64,000 bases of DNA. Source: Isoetes taiwanensis. Lineage: Eukaryota; Streptophyta; Lycopodiopsida; Isoetales; Isoetaceae. Shown in pieces: positions 45,353-57,393 of this stretch. Both the position numbers and the translations under genes were made by a program. The notes beneath the pieces are model-generated. The model saw only the letters and a program-made list of their open reading frames with translations, was not told the origin of the DNA and searched no databases. The number at the start of each line of letters is the position of its first letter. Within the stretch, counting starts at the first letter, position 1. The DNA is taken from positions 2,250,536 to 2,314,535 of the forward strand of contig JAJEKV010000016.1 of NCBI GenBank assembly GCA_021234155.1. Reading direction: 5' to 3'.

Positions 45353-47153
45353 TTATTCCATAATCATATCCTCTTCTTCTTCTTCATCTACCACATTTCC
45401 ACGTGACATTTTAGATCTCGGATTGGTTGAAAAAATATGCCTATACTTAGCACCAGATTTCCAAAACTTGTAAGCTTCTCCAAAATCAAACTCATCAATT
45501 GCTTCCATAGGGGGGCCTTCAATTGCAACCCTCATGAGAGAATCGACTCCATTTGTTGAAAGCCTTTCGATATATTTATCTTTAATATGGTTCAATTGGC
45601 TGAATCCCCTCTCACAAATTGTCGCGACTTGAGCATTGAACCATACCCACTGGCCGCAAAGCTTCACCATTTCAAGCATATTTATCCTCTCTCAACATTT
45701 TATGAGAGAGAATAATTGTCCAAGTGTCTACAAAATTCTTTCCTCGCCACTCATTACATGCTTGCAACTTAAACTTTCTAAACTCAAGTAAATTTGTCTC
45801 GATCAATAAGACTATTAAATGTGACTCCTCCAACCACTTTCGAGCTTCTCCATAAAATTTCAGCAACTCATTAGCCTCGTGTTGTCCAAATTCTTTTCAT
45901 TTTCTTTGTTTCCATTGGCACATGCAGTGAAAATATCTTGAAGCATGATGTAATTTCATGGTCCTTAAACCTCTCATCCAAAGCAACCAAAACTTATTTC
46001 GAGTAAAATTATTTTGAAATTCAAGAGCCTCTGTTAAATCGTCACCATCAATATTCCTTTTCATTTGAACTGCCCGAAACATATCTCCCTTTACAGCCCC
46101 TCTAAGTCTTTTGGACTGCCAAAATCAGGAATTATGGGATATCCTTTGCTATCTTTCAAACCACCATTTAGATCCAATACATCGTTCAAGAACTCCATCT
46201 CAATATGATGCTTTGTTTGACTCACAAGGCTGCCTATAGAAGTGACATCCACCCAATCTTTTTGGAAATCGCAACTCAAAGTGGTCAAATGCAACAGAAT
46301 ATCAGCTAGGAAGTGCATAATGTATACAATCTTAAATTCTCTTAACTGTTCATAAAGGGCAGCACTATTTTGTTGAAATACCATCATGACAGGTTCGTAG
46401 ACTTCACATAATTTTGCAATTGCATGGTGTCTACTCAACCATCTTGTTGTCGAGATATTTTCAAGCCTTAAGGTGGAGTAAGCAAGTTGCTCTTCAAGCT
46501 CCTTCAGCAAAGATCCTCTTAAACTACTACGAGAATAATAGCTTGTTGCCCCATTGACCCGGTTTGTCAATCTTCTCACATATATGCTTGCACCTTGCAT
46601 CTTTGGCTCACGATTCTACACATAAATTGGTTCTATGAGCTACACAATGTATGGATGTCATAAAGGGATGATAATCTTTTAGTCTAGTAGCTACACGTCG
46701 CCCCGCATCCAATCATAATCGCGCAGCCCCATCCGAACCAAATCCGATCATTTTTGTCAAGTCTAATTTTCCTTCAGACCAATTTATCCACAATGGCTGC
46801 GTAATTGTTTTTGCATCTCCCTGCTTTGTAATGGCAGCAAGCTTATAAATGATTTTTGGGCTGAAAATCGTCCAAGTAAGTAGCATAAAGGATAAGATGT
46901 TGCACCACACTAATGTCCGTTGATTAGGTCAACCATTATGCCATACCAAGGGCTTCTTCCTCATTTTTTTCAAATACCTCTTCTTCTAAGGGTTGGCTGA
47001 TGCATTTGAGAGAAAGTAGCTACAAGCTTTATCATCATTATACATCAACGGAACAATTGATCCACAATCCCTAAGAAGATGTAATAAAGAACCAAACTTT
47101 CTATAAGCAAGGTCTTCCTTACCTATAAAATATGCACACTTCATTAAAGTAAG
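45353..47153 (-). pseudogene. hAT-like transposase (ZNF862-like), C-terminal two thirds
   Basis: A hAT-superfamily transposase cuts and joins the element DNA. Read from 47153 down: LMKCAYFIGKEDLAYRKFGS (about 47080-47140), the catalytic-core stretch LDLTKMIGFGSDGAA (46713-46760), the long frame 46600-46091 with LENISTTRWLSRHHAIAKLC, then shifted pieces (46082-45897, 45866-45672). Last comes the hAT dimerisation end QVATICERGFSQLNHIKDKY and GEAYKFWKSGAKYRH (45679-45353). The acidic tail EEEEEDMI closes it. Several frameshifts are present. The N-terminus lies 12 kb away at 59091-59556, cut off by an LTR retrotransposon. The wording fits the animal- and plant-wide ZNF862-type hAT group. Confidence 0.85.
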
Positions 47154-48862
47154 TGTGGCGTCCCTACTCATTATACGGTGCCGCATCGTATACAAGCAGA
47201 GTTCATCCCCATACCAGCTCCACAGCGTCTGAGGCCCTCCACAATCATTTGCACCCGTAACGAGTCCGGTGGGAAGAGTGAAGGGGTCATTTTAGGTCTC
47301 CCTCGGGGCCTACCTAGAAGCTGCGAAGCGTAAACACACATGTCGTGAGTACATACATCAACATCATATGACCATCACGAAGGATGGTCTCCCACATATC
47401 TGCATAGACAAAGATCAAAGACAACACATAGGAAATCCTACCCAAGGCTCGCATACTGAGGGATGGATGACAAGCTTGGGTCTCCGAGTTCATTGCAGGC
47501 GGGAATTCATGGCAATGGATTTGGGCGGGCATAAGAACATGGCATAGGGTTGTCCACTCCATCAACCCCTCATGTGCACACTTTGCGAGTAGGTTGAAAA
47601 GTGTTGGGACCTAAGTATTCACGGATGCATAGCCAAGGGGCTATATCACGGGTTACATCTCCCGGTTCCGATGGGGCAGGTAGGGATCTCTCCCTCCGAG
47701 AGATCTACAATCTTTGACTCAAGGTGACTAGAGGGCCACCGCCCAGAGCCCTCGACTTGAACTCAATGGAAGGTCATATTCACCACCTCACAGTGTCGAG
47801 CCCATGCCTTGCCCACACGCGGTGGCAAGCCATTAGACCTAGTCACGGTGACCCTGCAGCACTAACACACCATAGGGGTGCGTTCAAGAGTCGAACATGA
47901 ACCTCCTTATAAGCCGGCCCCGGCCCCTTCACCCACAACAGGTGTGGCTCTTGCATGTGCCGCATCTATAGTGTGCTAGAGAGGCTAATCTAGGAGCATC
48001 TACTACCAAGCTTTGGGTCTCTACCCCCCTTCCCAATACAAGGAGTTCACAGAGATACATCATCCATATACATCATGTAAGAACTAAAGAACAAGATCTA
48101 ATCTATATCATAGAGTTAGGTTCTTTAGTTAGAATCTGCTATCTAGAGTTCTAGAGGGCTGCTATGGGCAATTTAAGAGGCTAAACCTCTTCGATTCGAT
48201 GGCTGAAATGGGGTTTAGACTACTAAATTGCCTAAATACCGATCCTTGAGTTCCTCCTCCTCGACTAACCTCACCATCCTCGGGCCGAAATGCTCGAATC
48301 AAGGAAAACCATCGATGTCAGGAGTTCCTACAGGGCAGTCACGGGAGGCGGTTTTGGCTCTTGAGGCAGCCAAAACGAGCTCTAAAACCCTAGAAACGAA
48401 AATGGGCAAGTTAGGGTTCTCCTACTTAAATAGACAAGGGGTGGCTAGGGTTTCCAATTATCCCCTTTAGGCATGTGGGATAATTGGGAAAAGGGCCCAC
48501 TGCCTTTTAAGGGCTAGGTGGCCAAATGTGCCCACATGAAAATGTGCACCCAAATGTGCTCACATGGAAATGTGTGCACATTAATGAATGTGTACATTGG
48601 AAAATGTGCACATTAATTGCACCTATGGGTATGGCCCACTTGGCATCAAGTGGCCACATGGAAATGTATTGCCCACATTAATGTGTGTACATTGGAAAAT
48701 GTGCACATTAATACTAATGCACATTCTTAGCAAGTTGCCCCTAGGGGCTACCCACTTGGCTTTGCGTTGGCGCATTACCGTCGATCGAGGGGTGGCGTGT
48801 GTGCGTGGACGCGGCGTTACAATACGCGTCGGTCCGGGGTATCGCGTCTTTGGAACGTCACA
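47154..48862 (-). repeat. 3' LTR of a large LTR retrotransposon (minus strand)
   Basis: On the minus strand it starts TGTGACGTTCC at 48862 and ends GGGACGCCACA at 47154, length 1709 bp. It matches 57394-59090 over its whole length. Short repeats built from AAATGTGCACATTAATG fill 48530-48720. The polypurine tract beside it fixes the orientation as minus. Confidence 0.85.
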
Positions 48863-48880
48863 TTCTCCCCACCTTGAAAT
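48863..48880 (-). promoter_or_regulatory. Polypurine tract
   Basis: On the minus strand AAGGTGGGGAGAA runs directly into the LTR start TGTGACG. This is the normal plus-strand primer next to a 3' LTR and shows that the element is read on the minus strand. Confidence 0.8.
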
Positions 48881-51690
48881 GATGTTGTCCGGCATCGCGG
48901 GTTTCCCACATTGGAATCTTCCTAACCCGCAATCAACCTCGATGCATACGATATACTACTATAATACTTACACATTTATTACGATTACCTTAAGATAATA
49001 TTTTTAAATCATTATTACGCCATTACATTATCAAATAAGTTGTCAATTAGTTTCTACTAAAATAAGGTACTTATTAGTTTCTATTATCACAACATTTAGT
49101 TTATCACAATTTAACACTTTCATATACAATTATTATTTAAGGTACTCTTCATTCCTTGCAACACATTCCAACAAAATTTGTGTTGCGTGTCTTCTTGACC
49201 TTAAAATCACGCATTAATTTTACAATATCTATAATTACATACTTACTATATTAATTATTAGAATTACTCTAAGGTAATGTTTAAGACATTACTATTTAGT
49301 TATCCTATTAACTTATCACATCATAACTTAATCCACGCAAGGTAATTATTAACCTTACTTAATACAACATTTAAGTTTATCAAAGTTTATCAATTTCATA
49401 CAAAATTTACACTTCTAAAAGGTGCTCTTCATCCCTTGCAACACATTATAACAAAATTTTGTGTTGTAAGCGTCGAGTTCGACCTCCTTGCCCTCCGGAG
49501 CTCTAGGCCTGCAGCCTTTTATCGACACTACCTATTATTAATTATTACAAAATTTTGGTTATATGGTGACCACCCCACCTATCTACATGGATGCATGGCT
49601 AATCTCCCTACAGAGGAAGGGTGGATCTTCCATTATGGCCGCGGAGACGGCGCCTATATGCCTATATATGCCGCTCATGCCTACACCTCTAGTTGCCCAA
49701 CGTGGGGATATCCTTCCGGCGGGGGGCGTGAAGGATAGATTCCTCCTATCAAAGCATATATGGGGCTAAAGGTGCCTTTCCTATCAATGCATTCCTTAAT
49801 GACCTCCTTTCTCTCGAGGTTGTCTACTTCCGTGGAACAGAAGTAGACTTTCTAATCTACCTTCCACTCATCCAAAACGCGGCGGTCATGCCTACATTGA
49901 CATTACACCACGCCCTAGAGATCACCGTAGTGGTCTCATCATCCCAGTAACAACGCATGCAACCCATACCTAGCATAGGTTGCATCGCATGATTAATCTT
50001 AACTACACATAGAATTAATCTACACAAATTGACATGCGAGCGATTTTTCTTGGCTCCTTTAATGCATGTGATTAACATAATTACCCTAAGGTAATATTTA
50101 TGAATTAACATTATCATAGTATCGGATACATTACTTCCGATAGTACAATTATATTTACTCTAAGCTTTGCAATATTTAATCGACTTTTAGATCGCGATTA
50201 TTTAAACAATAACCCTGATTTAGACCTATTGTATTATAGACAGGGTTTTAATTATCATACACAAGAATTAGATGTGCTTCTTATTCTCTTCCTTGGGTCC
50301 TGCATTACCCTTGGAATTATATCCCTAAGATGCACTTAAGTATATCAGAATTCTATTTTCTATTTATATTTATAAGGACCTATAGCTATCCTTGGAAGGA
50401 ATTGCATCCTTGAAGGATTAATTAACATGCTACTTCACATTATCGTTGTTATTTAACTTATTTCCCTATGATACATATACGCATAACAATTTCTATGCAG
50501 GTTATTAGGGTCTATCTTTAACTTATCAATAAGACACATTAAGGCTTATAATACATGCGCATACCTTACCTAAGGCTAAAACAAGATCCACTCATTGAGC
50601 AAGGCCGAGTAGTTTGGAGGTGACTTGGTCGTTCATTGCTCCCATAGTTTTGCTCCACTTCGTGGGTGAAGTTCACTACTACGTCGGGCCTCTTGACGTT
50701 GAAGGCCTCCCGAGCTATCTATCTATCTATCTATCTTACGCTCTATTCGCCGGCTGTTGCGGAGTGAACTCTATTCTCTGGTCAGTCAATTCGGTTGCAA
50801 GCGTTCAATCATAAGATTGAGCCCTCCCCTTTCTTTGAAAAGAAAATGGTCCTGCACCCCTTCAATGACATTCGCGACAACGCGTCATATATCTATTCTC
50901 TCCCCTTAAGAGGTTATACGCTTCTTACTTAGCATTAAGTTACTAGCCTTAGCTAACATATATAACCATCTAAGATGGATGCACATATTATGTTATCATT
51001 TATTTTCAATATAGTTATGGGTTATCTACTTAGTTAGAACGATTCTAAACCACAAGGTTTTGTCATGACGACAATTCCTTTTGTCTCAAAAGACTATTTG
51101 ATTACTATAATTCTTATTTTAGATGTACCTTGCATGTACTATTATTTTATTATTCTAGAGATTCCCCTTTCTTAGTTATTTAAACTCTTGGAATATTCCT
51201 ACCAATCGAATTGATGTCATCGTAACAAGTTGGCGGACTTGTTAGATTACTTCTTTTCTTTCGGTTGGATTATTCTTTGGAGATACTAGATTTATACATG
51301 GTCAACAATTATCCTAGTAGTGATTCCTTCTTAGCGAGGAGATCAATCTCACCAAGTGGTTTCAATACATTGGATGTCATTTAACACTGTGTGTATAATT
51401 ATAGTTACTCCTATGCATTTCCTTCCCAATTGGGCAATCCTTTAACTTGAGAATATAGGAATTGCCTTCTAATCCCAATATGGATGTGCGATCCATATAT
51501 TTAACCTACTAGGCCCCGCGGGCCTTAGATCCTTGAGCTTGCTAGAAGCTCATCCACTCGTTACTTTGCTTGAAGGAGCAAGGTAACGTTCTTCCGAGTT
51601 TCGATACTTGGTCTCTCCTTGACGGTGGCTCCTCTTTGATGTAGAGGTTGACTTTGTTAAATTCATGACCTCTCATTCTTTGGTGGCTTG
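48881..51690. other. Element interior, AT-rich, no gene seen
   Basis: Long AT-rich DNA with recurring 'aaggtaatattta' and 'tttatcaca' words. A short (ATCT)n microsatellite is at 50716-50736. ORFs such as 49436-49738 (+) and 49857-50117 (-) look like chance frames. Confidence 0.5.
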
Positions 51691-54600
51691 ATGGTGTAGT
51701 TGATCACTTGAAATCTTCCATGCCGCTTTTCAAAAGCCCTGAAGGTGGCGTCGTTGAAGAAGATCTTTCATCTTGAACTCTTTGTCTTGGCGCTAAAGGG
51801 CGACTTTGTATCCGATATTGTTTCCTCGACTCCATCGATGTCTCATCGTCGAGTCTTCTTGTCGTTATCGTGTTGCCCCGAAGAGTGTTGGACGATGTTG
51901 ATTGCTTCACCCGCAACTTGCATGACATCTCTTCCTTTGATCTGTTACACTATGGGAGGGAAGGAATAACAAGGAACTATACATGCAAAACATATACACA
52001 TAATTACAATTACTACTAGAGCTATTAGATCTCCTTGTGCCTCCTTCGAAGTTGCACACCTACTCCCTGGCGATGTCATTGGTGTTCATTGGTGTTGATG
52101 ATCTATATCCTCCTATTTACGTCGGCTCATACCCCGGTAACTTGTTGAAATACTTGGGCCCTCAGGACGTTTTGTCGACTATGGCACAACACGCTTTGCA
52201 TCACATTCTAACGAAGGTGTCTTTGGTCGTTGATGCTTCGGACATTTCGATTCGCTTCCCGATCCCGTTCTCGGGCAATAATTGTTCCCCCTTCATGATA
52301 CTTGAAGCTATTTGAAGCGTCTCTTTGAGGCCGCGGCGCGATTCCTTTGGCTATACTCCTGCGGAGTTGTTCTCTTCTCGCAGTTGTTCTTTGAATCGTT
52401 CATCCTTGGGTGTTCACCAAGTTGCATGCAAGGTCGCGTGCAAGTCATCGGCTCGCCTCACCTAGTTGGTTCTCCATCGAGCTTCCAAACTTCTTCGTTT
52501 GATCCCCTCGATCACATGGCTTGGGCGTTGTCACGTTCCACGGTGCTATGCCGTCTTCTTGTCTTGAGGTACCCTCGGTGACTTTGATTGTGCTTTCGTC
52601 GGTTTTGATCCTCCTGTTTGCCTGCAGGAAGCTTCGTGGAAGAAGTGGGTTGCTAGCACTTCTCCATCTTCGGGTTCGACCTTTGTCCTTCTATGCATTT
52701 CGGTCTCTTTGGCAAGTAAGGCATCATGGCTCTCCTCCCCTTTGGCTATATTTGCCGGGATGATGGATCCTTATATCTGCGACTTGACCCTTGAGTTGAA
52801 GAAGTACACGCTTTAGATATACTCTTGTCGTTGAATAGCTTGGCTATTATCTTGAACTCTCTTTTGTCGAAGGTGCTTGATTTGCTATTCTTGTTGTTAA
52901 GGTGTCGAATGCTTCTACCTTGGGCGTTTGGCGTGCCACATGTCGGGATATGATCGGCTTCTTCTCTTCTAATTACTTGGTAGGAGTACCGTGAAGCCAT
53001 CACCTAGTTGTTGAAGATATATCTCCTCGTCGCGATGTGCCTTTCGTAAAGTGCATCTCCATCTAATACCGCGTGTCATGGCGCATCACCCTATATTACC
53101 ACAAGGCGGAATTATGGTCGTCGAGATGTTGCCTTCCTAGTTGGCTCGTTGATGTCGGGGCGTTCCTCCTTCCATTGTTGAGGCCCCTCATGTCATAAGT
53201 TCGTCAAGTGCTGCCACTGCTACAAGAGGTAGTGTTGCGCCCTGACGATGTCCTGGTGCCGCGTTGATGATCCTCACATGATCGGCGTTGTCTCTTATCC
53301 TGACATTGTGCTGGACGAGCGGTCTTCTACTTGAGGGCACTTCCCGAAGTGTTTGGAGTTGAAGGTTTGCTTGGGCTCTGGGCGTTTCTCCCTCGTACTT
53401 GCTCTTCCATTTTGATCTTGGGCTATGGTTGTGCTTCCTTGTTTCCTCCTTTGGTAGTCGAAGTGAAGGAGCTTCCTGATCTAAGCGCTAAATCTTTAAA
53501 ACATGACTCTAAACCCATGTTTCTCCACTATATATGTGGACATCCTAGATATACAATAGACATATACGCATTTACATTGGGATTTTAATTCATCCACTTT
53601 TTGCAAAACAACTCACTGAAGATCTACCTAATTATTTATACTCCTTTAGGTTTCCCTTCCTCGATCGCGTTTGATCCCCGGTTTCTTTGCATCTTCTTCG
53701 ATTACGGTTGACTCGGGATTCCTTGAGATGCTTGCTACTATTGTTGAGCTTTATGTTCGATCGAGGCTGATCACCTCAAGTTGCGAAGAGTGTTCGATCG
53801 ATGTGATCCTTGAAAAAGATGCTCCTCCTTGTTGTATATATTCGTCGCGAGGAATGCGGTGTAAACCGCTCACGTCCTACATGCGGTGTGTTGTTGCAAG
53901 ATTGCTGATTGCGGTGCCATTGATCGAGCTTGAGTAGGGTCACCGGCTGTTGCGGTCGGGCATTCTTGAATGTCTTGAGCTACGAGATCGTGGTCGGTGG
54001 CGGGCATTGTCATTCCCCGCAGTTGAATTACGAGTCGACTCATGTTGCTTGGGCTTTGCTTTATTCCGAGGTGGCTCTCCCGTGCACGGAAGTGTGGTCA
54101 TCTCCATTGCCCTATCATAGCTCCTTCTGGTGGCCCAGCTGCGTGATTTGTACTGGTGGCTAGGGTCGTCCCCTCCGGTCCTTTGGGTCCTAGCCATTCG
54201 AAGTCTCGCACTCCTTGGCTGACGTGAGTAAAGCCGTCCTTCCTTTGGTTTCTAGGTGTTTAAGGTCCGAATTTCTGTTTGAGCAGAATATTCTCCTCCT
54301 TGGTCTTGCCCTAGTCTTGTCAGGCCCAGTCGGAAATGTTCCTTGATATCGTCTCCTCCCTCTCATGGTCTCCTACCTTTTGGAACCGATGAAAGTTCTC
54401 CTGCTGGTGCAAGGGAGCCTGGAGGCTCATCTTGGTCAGCCTTAGGTGCTTTGTGGTTGCCTAGCTTGGTTACTCCTTTTGTTGACGTTGCGCTTGGCTG
54501 GCTTTGGGCCGCAAGGTCGTGGTGATCTTCCCTCGGTTTCTATCGCTCACGTCGCCATGAGTTGTCTCCTCGATGGAAGATTATGCCCTCCGCCCTAGCT

Positions 54601-55030
54601 CGTGATGCTAACGCGACATCGATGCCTAACATCTTCCCTGTGCACGTATTTTTGTTGTCTCGCGTTCTTCCATTTGAAACTCATGTGCGCCGAGTTGGTG
54701 AAGGCGTTGAGATCCTCTTTTCGATGTGAGCTCGTGGGCGTGGTGGTAGCCGGAGGTTGACATCTAGAACATTCTTGGTGCCGTTGGTTACCAATATTCT
54801 TCCCATTTGATGGAGATTGATGATAGGTCGGTGGTGTCCCGTTCTACTCGTTTGTCGGTTGAGGTGTTTGTCGTTGTGCTTCCCCTCTTGGGTACGCCTT
54901 TTCGGTCTCCTCTCCTTATCCTGTTTTGTGCATTGGCTGGGACCTTGATGTCTTCCGGGAAGTTCAGCCCTTAGCTCGTCTGTGGCTCTGGCCCCGTCCT
55001 TGAAAAAGCAACGCCGTGTATCCTAGAGTC
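51691..55030. other. Element interior, mixed composition, no recognised protein
   Basis: Richer in G+C, with many ORFs on both strands (51704-51928 -, 52037-52315 +, 53331-53588 +, 53671-53937 +, 53940-54197 -). None shows an RT, protease, zinc-knuckle or integrase motif. It may derive from an unrecognised or badly disrupted gag or a captured sequence. Confidence 0.4.
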
Positions 55031-56720
55031 TAAGAGTCTACTTGAAGGGCTCTCCTACAATGATTCGGGCTCTATAAGCAAGCAAGATGGCTCGAGCGGC
55101 GCATTACTAGAGACATATCTATAATCTACAAGTCTATGGACATTAGGACGTGTGGTATGGCATGACATGAGGGTTGTTTTGCAAAGCCCTCATGGTGTTT
55201 GAGGTATACTCTAAGGTCCTAGCAAAGTTGGTTTGGGGAGTCCAATCTCTACACATGGAGTGACTTGGGCAGCTCTTGACTATAGCTCCTTTCTAGGTAT
55301 CCCGGCAATAGGGAGTGTCAATGTGGCGGCTATATAAGTCAAACTCTATTAGAAGGACACTGAAATTAGGTCAAGGTTTATGCCTTTGGCTCGAGCAGCA
55401 GGTGGTGTACCAGCAGTTGGACTTGGGTTGCTATGCTAAGGTCTAGATGACTATAACAAAGGGGTGTTCACGAGCACTTCTACCTAGGAGTAAAGGCATC
55501 GACGAGCCGAGATCAATACTGCGAGCTACTAATGGGGTATGCTTCTATTTACAACAAACCACGGTTTGGGAAAACAATTCAAGGGTTTGAGCAATTTTGG
55601 TCATTTTGAGATGGGGTTTGACATTTCTATCCTAATTTGAGGTCATAAATGGATTCTAGGCTGTCTAACGGTCCCTAGCTTGCAACAAATTTGTGATTTG
55701 GAGCTCTGTAGCTCAAGTTATGGAGGTCCAAAATTTGGAGGTCTCACCGCGCCCGGACCGATTTTGAGAATGTAGAAATCTGTCTGGCCGGCGTGTGAGA
55801 CATGGGTCCTAATTGGACTAGGCTTACTCAATTTAAGTGATCTAAGGCTGTAATTCCACTAAACTTATCGAGTTAAGCAGAATTGACCCCTTACTTGGTC
55901 GATTTGGAGTCTGTTTTGGGCATTTTTGGGCATGGTCTCACGTTGCGCCCGGCCGATTCTAAAATCTAGAAATCATGTCTGGTAGCGACGTGTGAGACAT
56001 CGTCTCAATTTGCTCAAAAGCTCCAATTTGACTAAAACAAAAGCTAGAATTCTATAACAACTTAATTAAGTAACTTTATACGATTATAATTTACTCTAAA
56101 ACACGTTGTATTAAACAAATTTTATCATTCTGAAATTAATAAGGTTCTCCTTTGATATGATTGGTAAGTGCATATCTTTCTTCATTAGAGTTACTCCTTG
56201 GTGTGTCTTGTATACATTTGAGTCTTCAAAATGTTGGACCACCGCTCTGCGCTTCTTGACCCCCCGGCCTCCCGCTCTCGTTACGCCCTCTCCTCTTCTT
56301 GTTTCCTTCAGCCTCCTTGGCCTCGGCTGTTTAAGCCTTGTCGGGAGTGAGTGGTCTGTTTGGTGCGGCGTCATGTCGTCGGAGGCTTGGTGTCTATCGG
56401 GATGATGACTCTATCTAGCTTAATGGTCTTGGTTCTAAGTCTAAGGCTTGGCCATTAATATTATCTAACATTATTAAAGCTTAAATTTAATTAAAATTAT
56501 AATTCAAACACAAAGCGATGCCGCCCTCGATTGGTTTGTACGGGGGTTTGGGGGGTTCAACCTTGTGGGTGGGAGGTTCAATTCCGCTCTTGTGGAAATT
56601 CTTTTTAAGATGAGGTTTAAATAGATTAGAAAGCTAATCTAGCTAATTCCTAGGCTGAAATTCGAATTACTAAGTTACTTTTCTAAATTTTTTTTGACTT
56701 TTTAAAGCATTTTCAGATCA

Positions 56721-57135
56721 ATGTCTCACCGTTAGCCGGAGACGGTTTTTTTACGCGCCGGACGGGTTTCACGTTTTAGGAATGCGGCTCGACGCAATGT
56801 CTCACACGCGTTGCCCCGAACGGGTTTCCTAATCGGCTCGGCGAAATGTCTCCACACGTTCGCGCCTGGCGGTTTCTACATTTTAGAAATCGCCTCGGCG
56901 GCGATGAGACGAATTGTGTTACATTTTAGAAATCGCTCTGAAGGACGCGTGTGAACCATCCTATCACCGTTAAGCCTCGGCCGCGGGTTTCTACATTTTA
57001 GAAATCGGCAAGGCGTAATATCTTCACACGCGCCCGGGCATGGTTTCTACATTTTAGAAATCCGGCTCTGGCGCGACGATGTGAACATTTCTACATTTAG
57101 AAATCGGCTCGGCGACGCGTGTGAGACCATCCTAT
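56721..57135. repeat. Array of about 75-bp repeats with a TTTCTACATTTTAGAAA palindrome
   Basis: Six or more units repeat the order GTTTCTACATTTTAGAAATC, GGCTCGGCG, ACGCGTGTGAGAC. Two lone, older units lie at about 55742-55810 and 55932-56010. The inner palindrome could fold. The array lies 250-670 bp downstream of the presumed primer site in the sense direction, in the leader region of the element. Confidence 0.7.
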
Positions 57136-57139
57136 TTGG

Positions 57140-57253
57140 CTCACTAATTTTTTCACTTTAACTGTTACTAATTCACTTTTAACATTTACTAATTCACTTT
57201 AAGCTGTTACTAATTCCTTTTAACTATTACTAATTCACTTTAAGCGTTACTAG
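57140..57253. repeat. 20-21-bp tandem repeat, five units
   Basis: The unit is TTCACTTTAACTGTTACTAA, starting near 57152, 57172, 57193, 57214 and 57234 with small changes. It lies between the palindromic array and the LTR. Confidence 0.8.
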
Positions 57254-57380
57254 CTTTGCTAGCTTAGCATATACTACAAAATGAGAAAAATTTCCCATTT
57301 CTCGGGGTTTGAGGATCCTATCAAGTTAGTACTCTTTGGGAGCATGGTCGATTGCTTTGCTCTTGGTCTCCAAGAACATT

Positions 57381-57393
57381 GCTACGATACCTT
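57381..57393 (-). promoter_or_regulatory. Possible degraded primer-binding site
   Basis: On the minus strand the LTR end GGGACGCCACA is followed directly by AAGGTATCGTAGC. This matches nine of the twelve bases of TGGTATCAGAGC. Position and partial match suggest an initiator-Met primer site with mutations or read errors. Confidence 0.45.

Noticed and set aside
48380-48460. Telomere-like AAACCCTA/TAGGGTTT words
   Set aside because: Only isolated single copies on both strands inside an LTR; no array.
51704-54525. Cluster of 60-90-residue ORFs as genes inside the LARD-like element
   Set aside because: They overlap on both strands, lack motifs, and fit chance frames in GC-richer DNA.
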